From Planctomycetaceae bacterium (GTDB lineage Bacteria; Planctomycetota; Planctomycetia; Pirellulales; PALSA-1355), in NCBI GenBank assembly GCA_005773095.1, contig SXHT01000281.1, forward strand, positions 1 through 5,502: DNA of 5,502 nucleotides, read 5' to 3'. Under the pieces are notes generated by a model. That model was not told the origin of the DNA. It saw only the letters and a list, made by a program, of their open reading frames with translations, and did not search any database. Both the position numbers and the translations under genes were made by a program. Shown here piece after piece: positions 1 to 5,201 of the stretch. The stretch's first letter is position 1, and every line of letters begins with the position of its first letter.

Positions 1-526
1 CGCTCCGCACATCACCACGGAGCCGGGCGGCCAGCTCACGCCCCAACAAACCTGGCGCGACGCGGCGGCGATTTTTTACGACGAGTTGATGCCGTGCGTT
101 GAGCTGGCGGAGAAACTTGGCGTGGGCCTCTTGATTGAGCCTGAGCCAGGGCTGCTGATCGAAAAGTTCGACGAGTACTTGGAGTTCATGAGCCGCATCG
201 GCTCCCCCTCGGTGGGCTTGAACTTTGACATTGGCCACGCCTACTGCGTGAGCGAAGACCCGCAAGACTGGGTTGCCAGGATGCAACCCCACACGCGGCA
301 TTACCATTTTGAAGACATCGCCGCCACGCGCATACACAAGCATTTGATTCCTGGTCACGGCGCGATCGATTTTGACGCCACGCTTAAAGCCATCGCGGCA
401 ACCGGCTACACGGGGTGGCTCACCGTGGAGCTTTATCCGTACATCGATAATCCGGATGATGCGGCACGGGAAGCACACGCCTACCTGACCAAGGCGATGA
501 AGCGAGTGGGACTGACGCAGACGTAG
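1..526 (+). CDS. Sugar phosphate isomerase/epimerase-like TIM-barrel protein, C-terminal part (5' end outside window)
   Basis: The frame is open from base 2, giving 174 residues before the TAG stop; the N-terminal third or so lies upstream. It belongs to the xylose isomerase-like / AP endonuclease 2 TIM-barrel superfamily, whose members are usually metal-dependent isomerases or epimerases of sugars or related polyols. Seen in the fragment: IEPEPG (residues 45-50), NFDIGH (74-79), HYHFED (100-105), PGHGAIDF (117-124) and TVELYPY (141-147). By family analogy, E46 or E48, D76, H102 and E143 form the divalent-metal site at the C-terminal end of the barrel. The substrate cannot be read from the sequence. 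The next gene, a UbiA-family prenyltransferase, starts 17 nt after the stop, so the two are probably co-transcribed. A second TIM-barrel paralogue lies just beyond that gene. TTG/ATG codons at 86 and 89 are internal because conserved sequence (HITTEPGG) continues upstream of them. Confidence 0.88.
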   Translation, partial: APHITTEPGGQLTPQQTWRDAAAIFYDELMPCVELAEKLGVGLLIEPEPGLLIEKFDEYLEFMSRIGSPSVGLNFDIGHAYCVSEDPQDWVARMQPHTRHYHFEDIAATRIHKHLIPGHGAIDFDATLKAIAATGYTGWLTVELYPYIDNPDDAAREAHAYLTKAMKRVGLTQT

Positions 527-543
527 GGCGCTGGCAAGGCATT

Positions 544-1494
544 ATGCGTGAGGACGACGACATCGACGCCCCTGGTTCAACGCTCCGCGCTTATCTGGAG
601 TTGCTGCGGATTCCGAACGTCTTCACGGCCGCGGCCGACGTGATGATGGGCTACCTGGTGGTGCAGGGGACCTTCCAGCCCTACGGTCCGCTGATGATCT
701 TGGTTGTCGCATCGTGCTGCCTGTATCTGGCCGGCATGGTCTTCAACGATATTTTTGACCGCCATGTTGACGCCGACGAAAGACCTGGGCGACCGATACC
801 GTCGGGACGAGTGCCCTTGATCGCGGCTCGGCTGCTGGGCGCCGGTTTACTTTGCATCGCTCTAGCGCTGGCATTCCAGCTCTCTTGGAAGGCGGACAAC
901 TTCCGGCCGCTTGGGCTCGCGCTCGGCATCGGGCTCTTGGCCATCACCTACGACGGGTGGCTGAAGGGGACGCCCCTGGGGCCGATCGCGATGGGCGGTT
1001 GCCGGTTTCTGAATGTGCTGCTGGGAATGAGCCTGTTGGTCGAGCCCTATTCGGGCATGCACTGGATGATCGCTGGCGGCGTCGGCGTGTTCATTGCGGG
1101 ACTGACGATTTTTGCACGAGGCGAGTCGGGCGTTAGCAGTCGCGGACGGCTTGTGATTGCCACGGGTATTATGCTGGCGGGCGTGGCCATGGTGGCCATC
1201 TCGCCCCGGTTTGTCGGCGAAAACCAGGCCTGGCGGCTGGTCGGCGCGCCACCGGCATGGCCCTATTTTTGGCTGATATTTGCGGCCCATCTGCTTTGGA
1301 GGAACGGTCGCGCACTGTTGATCCCCAGTTCCGATCACGTGCAGGCGGCGGTAAAAAGCGGCATCCTCTCGTTGATTGTGATCGACGCGGCCGCCAGTGT
1401 GCCGATGGCTGCGCTGGGAGCATTCTCGTCGATGTTTATCTTGCTATTGATTGTTCCAGCCACATTCCTGGGTCGGTGGATCTACTCGACGTGA
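544..1494 (+). CDS. UbiA-family membrane prenyltransferase, EboC-like
   Basis: 316-residue polytopic membrane protein of the UbiA superfamily, which transfers prenyl chains onto aromatic or other acceptors at the membrane. The first Asp-rich motif is intact: N68-D69-x2-D72-x3-D76, followed by ERPGRPIPSGRV (79-90), the usual prenyl-diphosphate/Mg2+ site. The second motif region is Y136-D137-GWLK-GTPLGP, where K141 stands in place of the second Asp of DxxxD. About eight hydrophobic segments follow a short acidic N-terminus (REDDDID). The ATG at 544 is chosen because it lies 17 nt after the preceding stop and leads straight into the conserved LRIPNVFTA segment (21-29); AAGG at 536-539 is a weak, close ribosome site. 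Its position before a TIM-barrel gene and a nucleotide pyrophosphatase-like gene recalls eboC in ebo clusters, implicated in precursor transport to the periplasm in scytonemin-producing cyanobacteria. The lipid or acceptor here is unknown; a generic UbiA prenyltransferase remains possible. Confidence 0.88.
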   Translation: MREDDDIDAPGSTLRAYLELLRIPNVFTAAADVMMGYLVVQGTFQPYGPLMILVVASCCLYLAGMVFNDIFDRHVDADERPGRPIPSGRVPLIAARLLGAGLLCIALALAFQLSWKADNFRPLGLALGIGLLAITYDGWLKGTPLGPIAMGGCRFLNVLLGMSLLVEPYSGMHWMIAGGVGVFIAGLTIFARGESGVSSRGRLVIATGIMLAGVAMVAISPRFVGENQAWRLVGAPPAWPYFWLIFAAHLLWRNGRALLIPSSDHVQAAVKSGILSLIVIDAAASVPMAALGAFSSMFILLLIVPATFLGRWIYST

Positions 1495-1498
1495 GATG

Positions 1499-1551
1499 GG
1501 AGTACCGGCTTTAGCCGGCAACAACGGCGAACCGGCTCAAGCCGGAACTCC
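1499..1551. repeat. REP-like palindromic intergenic repeat, intact copy
   Basis: Two 20-nt arms, 1499-1518 and 1532-1551, are reverse complements at 18 of 20 positions around a 13-nt spacer. Each arm also contains its own short palindrome: CCGGCTTTAGCCGG at 1505-1518 and CCGGCTCAAGCCGG at 1532-1545. This nested symmetry is typical of dispersed REP/BIME-type elements that are mobilised by TnpA-REP (RAYT) transposases; no such gene is in the window. The element nearly fills the 62-nt gap between the prenyltransferase and the second TIM-barrel gene. In RNA it would form a strong hairpin ending 5 nt before the ATG, so it could affect operon mRNA stability or translation of the downstream gene. 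Confidence 0.8.
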
Positions 1552-1556
1552 AGCGC

Positions 1557-2393
1557 ATGATCTTGGGCTATAACACCAACGGGCTGGCTCACCACGACCT
1601 GGTGCAAGCGATTCATCTGCTGGCCAAGATCGGCTACGAGAGCGTCGCGATCACGATCGACCATGGCGCGCTCAGTCCATTCGATGATCGCTGGCGCCGG
1701 CAGGCGATGCAGGTCAAGGCGACGCTCGATGGATTGGGCATGCGTTCTGTCATCGAAACCGGCGCCCGCTATTTGCTCGATCCGTGTCAGAAGCACGAGC
1801 CGACGCTGGTCTCGGCGGACCGACAAGAGCGGAAACGTCGGATCGCTTTTTACCGGCACGCCATCGACGTGGCCCGGCTGCTTGGCAGCGATTGCGTTTC
1901 GATCTGGTCGGGCGTGCTTCACGACACGGTGAATGAGGATCTTGCCTGGGACCGCCTGGTGAGCGGCCTGGGGGACGTCTGCAACTACGCGGTCGAAAAT
2001 GGCATGGCGATTGGTTTTGAGCCAGAGCCCGGCATGTTCATTGACTCGATGGACAGGTTGGGTCAATTGCTCAACCGCATGGACTCGCCGAGCCTGCAAC
2101 TCACGCTGGATATCGGTCATCTGCACTGCCAGGGTGAAACGCCGATCGGGGACCAGATTCGCCGCTGGGGGCCGCGGATCGTCAATCTGCATGTCGAAGA
2201 CATGTGCGCCGGAGTGCACGAGCATCGGATGTTCGGCGAAGGAGAAATTGCTTTTCATCCAGTGCTTGCCGCGATCCAGGAAATCAACTATCGTGGTGGC
2301 GTTCATGTGGAACTTAGCCGCCACAGTCACGATGGGCCGGTCGCGGCGCGAAAGGCTTGGGATTTCCTGCAACGGATTTCGTCCCGGCTTTAA
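1557..2393 (+). CDS. Sugar phosphate isomerase/epimerase-like TIM-barrel protein (complete paralogue)
   Basis: 278-residue complete member of the xylose isomerase-like TIM-barrel superfamily. The first strand is MILGYNTNGLAHH, which supports the ATG at 1557. Motifs in order: IETGARYLLDP (66-76), FEPEPG (154-159), TLDIGH (183-188), NLHVED (210-215), GEGEIAF (227-233) and HVELSRH (250-256). E155 or E157, D185, H212 and E252 are the expected metal ligands, so a catalytically competent metal site is likely. The C-terminal half aligns clearly with the partial TIM-barrel gene at the window start (EPEPG, SPS, DIGH, C, VED/FED, VEL), so the two are paralogues flanking the UbiA gene. It occupies the slot of eboE in eboC-E-F order, but EboE proteins as I recall them are about 100 residues longer, so no symbol is given. 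A REP-like hairpin lies immediately upstream, and the last codons and TAA fall in a second, decayed repeat. The substrate is unknown. Confidence 0.87.
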   Translation: MILGYNTNGLAHHDLVQAIHLLAKIGYESVAITIDHGALSPFDDRWRRQAMQVKATLDGLGMRSVIETGARYLLDPCQKHEPTLVSADRQERKRRIAFYRHAIDVARLLGSDCVSIWSGVLHDTVNEDLAWDRLVSGLGDVCNYAVENGMAIGFEPEPGMFIDSMDRLGQLLNRMDSPSLQLTLDIGHLHCQGETPIGDQIRRWGPRIVNLHVEDMCAGVHEHRMFGEGEIAFHPVLAAIQEINYRGGVHVELSRHSHDGPVAARKAWDFLQRISSRL

Positions 2394-2440
2394 CCGAAAG
2401 AGCGCATCCTGACTCCGGCTGAAGGCGGAACTCTAGCGCA
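2384..2440. repeat. REP-like palindromic repeat, decayed second copy
   Basis: The segment 2415-2440 matches 1532-1557 of the intact repeat at 23 of 26 positions, including the flanking CGGAACTC and AGCGCA. The left half is worn: 2384-2396 (CCGGCTTTAACCG) resembles CCGGCTTTAGCCG of the intact copy with one change. The spacing between halves is longer than in the intact copy and the hairpin is weakened. The left half overlaps the end of the TIM-barrel gene and supplies its last codon and TAA stop. The right half lies 7 nt before the phosphatase-like ATG. The element fills the gap between genes three and four of the operon. Confidence 0.65.
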
Positions 2441-2447
2441 ATCGACG

Positions 2448-3776
2448 ATGAGCCAGCACGTTGTTTTACTGTCTGTACCGGGCTTGCGGGAAAAGGATCT
2501 GGCGTTGATGCCGCACGTGGCTGGCCTGGCCAGCACGGGTAATCGAGCGGCGCTAGCGCCGAGCTTCCCCTGCGTCACCTGCCCCGTGCAGGCCAACATG
2601 ACCACCGGCAAGTTGCCTAAGCACCACGGTGTGATCGCCAATGGTTTTTATTGGCGGGAGCAGCGGAAGGTGGAAATGTGGACGGCATGGAATGACTGCA
2701 TCAGCGCGCCGCAGATTTGGGACTTGCTGGGCCAGCACGACGAATCGCTCACCTCGGCCGTCTGGTTTCCGCTTCACAGCAAAGGCGCGGAGGCCGAATT
2801 CATTTGCACTCCTGCGCCGATCCACAATCCCGACGGATCGGAGTCGCTCTGGTGCTACACACGGCCGACGGAAATGTACGGCACGCTGCGCGACAAGCTC
2901 GGTCACTTTCCGCTGCAGCATTTTTGGGGTCCGATGGCGAACATCAAATCGACGGCCTGGATCGCCGACTCCGCGGTATTCGCCGCCAACGAGTTTCGAC
3001 CGAACTTTTTTTACATCTATCTTCCGCATCTCGACTACGCGGCACAAAAGCACGGTCCCGACAGCGAGGCAGCCCAGTCAGCGCTTGGCGAACTCGATTT
3101 AGTGATCGGCAAGCTCGTCGAAGGAGTGAATGCGTCGCTGGGCGCAGCGCCATTATGGATTGTGGCCAGCGAATACGCGATTCTGCCGGTCGAGCATGTG
3201 ATGTACCCCAACCGGCTGTTGCGCTTGCGAGGGCTGCTCAAAGTGCGGAATGAACCCGACGGCGAACACCTCGATCTGGAACGCAGCCAGGCCTGGGCGA
3301 TGGTTGATCATCAGATTTCGCATGTCTACTGCGCCGACGACACCGCCATCGCGAAGGCCGTCCAGGTCTTTGAGAAGATGCCCGGAATCGCCGAGGTCTT
3401 GATCGGACCCGGCCGGGCCAGGTACGCGCTCGACCACGAACGCAGCGGCGAAATCGTGCTCGTTTCCACGCCCCACAGTTGGCAAGCGTATTACTGGTGG
3501 CTCGAAGATGAGAAAGCTCCGTCTTTCGCCCGCACCGTGGATATCCATCGCAAGCCCGGTTACGACCCGGTGGAGCTGTTCATCGACATGGCGACCCGAT
3601 CGATCCCGCTGGATGCCTCGCTCGTCAAAGGATCGCATGGAGCGCCGGCGCTTGGCGATTCACAGCGCGGCGTGTTTCTGGCTTCACAACCGGGTGTGCC
3701 GAACGGCGAAGCGCTGGTCGACAGCGACGTCTTCGCAGTCGTAATGCGGCTGTTTGGGATCAGCCGTGAGCAATGA
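2448..3776 (+). CDS. Alkaline phosphatase superfamily protein, nucleotide pyrophosphatase/phosphodiesterase-like (EboF-like)
   Basis: 442 residues. The fold is recognised from PSFPCVTCPVQANMTTGKLP (38-57) followed by HHGVIANGF (59-67). This matches the NPP nucleophile region, with T44 as the expected nucleophile and N65 as the conserved oxyanion-stabilising Asn. FFYIYLPHLDYAAQKHGP (187-204) matches the NPP D-x3-H-x-HGP region, and KGSHGAP...RGVFLASQPG (394-416) matches the C-terminal HGYDN region. By eye, several metal ligands differ: the usual first Asp (in DGLR) is P11, the D-x3-H histidine is Q200, and the Asp-His pair of SDHG is E242-Y243. T44, D196 and H397 remain. It may be a non-catalytic or metal-altered member, or bind only one metal. 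No signal peptide is evident, so a cytoplasmic location is likely. It is the last gene of the apparent operon and sits where eboF does in ebo clusters. Its final codons (SREQ-stop) are written by the start of a heptamer array. No strong ribosome site precedes the ATG, which is supported by the strand-one sequence HVVLLSVPGLR. Confidence 0.85.
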   Translation: MSQHVVLLSVPGLREKDLALMPHVAGLASTGNRAALAPSFPCVTCPVQANMTTGKLPKHHGVIANGFYWREQRKVEMWTAWNDCISAPQIWDLLGQHDESLTSAVWFPLHSKGAEAEFICTPAPIHNPDGSESLWCYTRPTEMYGTLRDKLGHFPLQHFWGPMANIKSTAWIADSAVFAANEFRPNFFYIYLPHLDYAAQKHGPDSEAAQSALGELDLVIGKLVEGVNASLGAAPLWIVASEYAILPVEHVMYPNRLLRLRGLLKVRNEPDGEHLDLERSQAWAMVDHQISHVYCADDTAIAKAVQVFEKMPGIAEVLIGPGRARYALDHERSGEIVLVSTPHSWQAYYWWLEDEKAPSFARTVDIHRKPGYDPVELFIDMATRSIPLDASLVKGSHGAPALGDSQRGVFLASQPGVPNGEALVDSDVFAVVMRLFGISREQ

Positions 3777-3924
3777 GCGGTCAGCAGTGAGCGGTCAGCA
3801 GTGAGCGGTCAGCAGTGAGCGGTCAGCAGTGAGCGGTCAGCAGTGAGCGGTCAGCAGTGAGCGGTCAGCAGAGAGCGGTCAGCAGTGAGCGGTCAGCAGT
3901 GAGCGGTCAGCGACGAGCGGTGAG
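3764..3924. repeat. Tandem heptamer array (14-bp higher-order unit)
   Basis: 161 bp made of 23 consecutive heptamers in one register. Most alternate CGGTCAG and CAGTGAG, which gives the obvious 14-bp unit GAGCGGTCAGCAGT repeated from 3775; the two heptamers share five of seven bases. Edge heptamers are diverged: CCGTGAG and CAATGAG at 3764-3777, CGACGAG and CGGTGAG at 3911-3924. One unit (3859-3872) ends in A instead of T. The array begins inside the phosphatase-like gene, covers its TGA stop (3774-3776) and fills half of the gap between convergent genes. The near identity of the central units points to recent expansion by slippage or unequal exchange. The unit length is not a multiple of three. 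Confidence 0.93.
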
Positions 3925-3955
3925 GGAAGCGAATCCCTAGGCTCACTGCTCACTG
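3918..3955. terminator. Imperfect hairpin with inverted heptamers; possible bidirectional transcription barrier
   Basis: AGGGA at 3923-3927 pairs with TCCCT at 3934-3938 around a 6-nt loop. Beyond a 5-nt bulge, CGGTG (3918-3922) pairs with CACTG (3944-3948), including one G-U pair. The right side holds two overlapping inverted copies of the array heptamer (CTCACTG at 3942-3948 and 3949-3955), so array units can also pair with it. It lies between two convergent genes, where a two-way terminator would be expected. No T-run follows on either strand, so intrinsic termination is uncertain. Confidence 0.3.
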
Positions 3956-4104
3956 TTCAAAGCACAAAGCTTTGCCGTCACCGTTCACGGGCCGGGGACA
4001 GTTACCAATGCCACTGTCATGAATTGTCGCTACGTGGCTTACGATTGTTGCTCCACCCGTCGGCGTCTTCAACAAGCCGCATTCCGCGACCGCGGGGGGG
4101 CAGC
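3956..4104. other. Remainder of the convergent intergenic gap, no gene seen
   Basis: The 328-base gap between the stop codons (3777-4104) holds the heptamer array and hairpin in its first half. In this second half I see only weak structures: CAAAGC/GCTTTG (3958-3963 and 3969-3974, 5-nt loop), GACAGT/ACTGTC (3997-4002 and 4013-4018, 10-nt loop), and the palindrome CCGCGACCGCGG (4084-4095) running into seven G (4094-4100). The last lies 9 nt beyond the aldolase stop and might help end the minus-strand transcript, but it lacks a T-tract. No convincing small ORF, RNA gene or promoter was found. Confidence 0.5.
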
Positions 4105-5016
4105 TTAGGGAATCGTCGCGTAGAGTTTGTTGTACTTTTCGCGAACCTCGTCGGATTCCGCCTTTGTCAGCCCCACATAGGGGGGCAACATGCGATTGGA
4201 GAATTTGGGATTCTTCAGCCAGACAAACGTTTTGTCGAAACAGCCGTCGATCATATCGCGCGTGCAATCGGAGAACAGGTCCACATCATTCATCAGCATA
4301 TGGATTCGCAGAAGCGTCGCCATATCCTTCTTCTTGCCCGCCTCAAAAAACTCCCAGCTCGTTTTCGGAAACAAAACACCGTAGCTGCAGAGCAGCGAGC
4401 ACTCGCCCAGCATGCAGCCGAACGCGAAGCCCCCCTCGAGGAAGAAATGCTGAAGTTCGTTCGAGTACTTCATCAGATCGGCGATCCGCGCATAATCGGA
4501 GGTGCTGTTTTTCGTCGCCACAAGATTGGGCACCTGGTCCATGATGCGCCGGTATTCCTGGCCGGTGATGATGTATTTGGTGCGCGGTAGATTGTAGTGC
4601 AGGAACCGGCAATCCGGCGCCAATCCGCAGACCGTCTTGAAGAACAGCATTCGCTCCTGCTCATCCAGCACACCCCAGGACGGAAGCGAAATCTGGAACA
4701 TGCGCATCCCTTGGTCGCGGCACAGGGCGATTCGTTCGATAATCTGGCTCATCGAAAGCGAGACCAGGCCGATCTGCGGATCGAGGCCGGGCTTGACCGT
4801 CTGGCGCGCGAATACGCTGATCACTTCCTTGAATTGGTTGTCCGACAGCGCATACCCTTCCCCTGCGGTGCCCATCAGATAAATGCTCTTATAGCCTCCG
4901 GCGACGGCTTCCTGAACGTGCTGCTCAAACTGCGGGACATCGAGCTTGAAGTCCTCGGTCCAGGGCAGCATGCAGGCGGCAAGATTCGACTGCGGATAAC
5001 GTGTTTTGATACTCAT
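4105..5016 (-). CDS. Dihydrodipicolinate synthase / N-acetylneuraminate lyase superfamily aldolase
   Basis: 303-residue class I aldolase-type TIM barrel, the usual length for the DapA/NanA superfamily, whose members condense or cleave 2-keto acids through a lysine Schiff base. Seen: GTAGE (49-53, family GTxGE carboxylate-binding loop), HYNLPRT (140-146, catalytic Tyr Y141), and VATKNS (166-171, Schiff-base lysine K169). It is probably not a true DapA. The second Thr of GTTGE is A51, and the segment that holds Tyr107 in E. coli DHDPS reads LPSWG (111-115), so the Tyr-Thr-Tyr triad is incomplete. LP-W segments occur in hydratase-aldolases such as those acting on hydroxybenzylidenepyruvate, so a pyruvate aldolase or lyase is plausible; the substrate is open. 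The start MSIKTRY at 5016 is chosen because AGGA lies 7 nt upstream; an in-frame ATG at 5094 would add 26 residues overlapping the small ORF. It is the last gene of the minus-strand group. Confidence 0.87.
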   Translation of the reverse strand: MSIKTRYPQSNLAACMLPWTEDFKLDVPQFEQHVQEAVAGGYKSIYLMGTAGEGYALSDNQFKEVISVFARQTVKPGLDPQIGLVSLSMSQIIERIALCRDQGMRMFQISLPSWGVLDEQERMLFFKTVCGLAPDCRFLHYNLPRTKYIITGQEYRRIMDQVPNLVATKNSTSDYARIADLMKYSNELQHFFLEGGFAFGCMLGECSLLCSYGVLFPKTSWEFFEAGKKKDMATLLRIHMLMNDVDLFSDCTRDMIDGCFDKTFVWLKNPKFSNRMLPPYVGLTKAESDEVREKYNKLYATIP

Positions 5017-5023
5017 AGGTAGA

Positions 5024-5028
5024 TCCTG
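5024..5028 (-). promoter_or_regulatory. Ribosome binding site of the aldolase gene
   Basis: CAGGA on the minus strand, 7 nt before the ATG at 5016, within the 16-nt gap after the small ORF. It decides the start at 5016 over the upstream in-frame ATG at 5094. Confidence 0.65.
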
Positions 5029-5032
5029 AACC

Positions 5033-5182
5033 TTAAATAAAACGGCGGCCGCCGCCACACAGAACAATCCCACCCAGGTGCACGATGAAGGCACCGATCA
5101 ATTTCGCCAGGTAGGGAGGCAAGCCCGGCGGCGCCAAATGTTGACCGGCCCCCACCACTGCGATAATAGCTATTAGCCGCAT
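5033..5182 (-). CDS. Small hydrophobic membrane protein, 49 residues, function unknown
   Basis: ATG at 5182 to TAA at 5035-5033. GAGG (5189-5192) sits 6 nt upstream of the start, one of the best ribosome sites in the window. The product has a hydrophobic N-terminal stretch (LIAIIAVVGAG, 3-13), a proline-rich turn (APPGLPPY, 17-24), a second hydrophobic stretch (LIGAFIVHLGGIVLCGGG, 28-45) and a basic end (RRFI). This would suit a two-pass or re-entrant membrane miniprotein. It starts 19 nt after the TerC-family stop and ends 16 nt before the aldolase start, in a different frame from both, as in a tight operon. I recognise no family. It could instead be a chance ORF in a spacer, but the ribosome site and snug fit argue for a gene. 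Confidence 0.55.
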   Translation of the reverse strand: MRLIAIIAVVGAGQHLAPPGLPPYLAKLIGAFIVHLGGIVLCGGGRRFI

Positions 5183-5185
5183 GCG

Positions 5186-5192
5186 TCACCTC
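5186..5192 (-). promoter_or_regulatory. Ribosome binding site of the small membrane-protein ORF
   Basis: GAGGTGA on the minus strand, close to the consensus GGAGGTGA, with its GAGG core 6 nt before the ATG at 5182. It lies wholly within the 19-nt gap after the TerC-family stop and is the main support for the small ORF. Confidence 0.6.
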
Positions 5193-5201
5193 GTTGACGG
5201 G

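Noticed and set aside
86..91. TTG/ATG as the start of the first gene
   Set aside because: The frame is open to the window edge and conserved family sequence lies upstream of these codons.
862..1338. 158-residue open frame on the minus strand within the prenyltransferase gene
   Set aside because: The opposite strand encodes a full UbiA protein with intact motifs; this frame has shadow-like composition and no motif.
1482..2372. 296-residue open frame on the minus strand
   Set aside because: It lies antisense to the clearly recognisable TIM-barrel gene, is Arg/His/Pro-rich in the manner of GC-rich shadow frames, and shows no family motif.
3764..3955. Possible CRISPR array
   Set aside because: The repeats are contiguous 7/14-bp units with no unique spacers, and there are no cas genes.
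3956..4104. Transposon remnant or small RNA in the second half of the convergent gap
   Set aside because: Only short, weak palindromes are visible, with no promoter, T-tract or transposase sequence to support a call.
4024..5022. Plus-strand open frames of 188 and 141 residues across the aldolase gene
   Set aside because: They are antisense to an enzyme with conserved GTAGE, YNLP and ATKNS motifs and have no recognisable domain.
5017..5094. N-terminal extension of the aldolase from ATG 5094, resembling a signal peptide
   Set aside because: The ATG at 5016 has AGGA at good spacing and gives the normal family length; the extension overlaps the small ORF in another frame.
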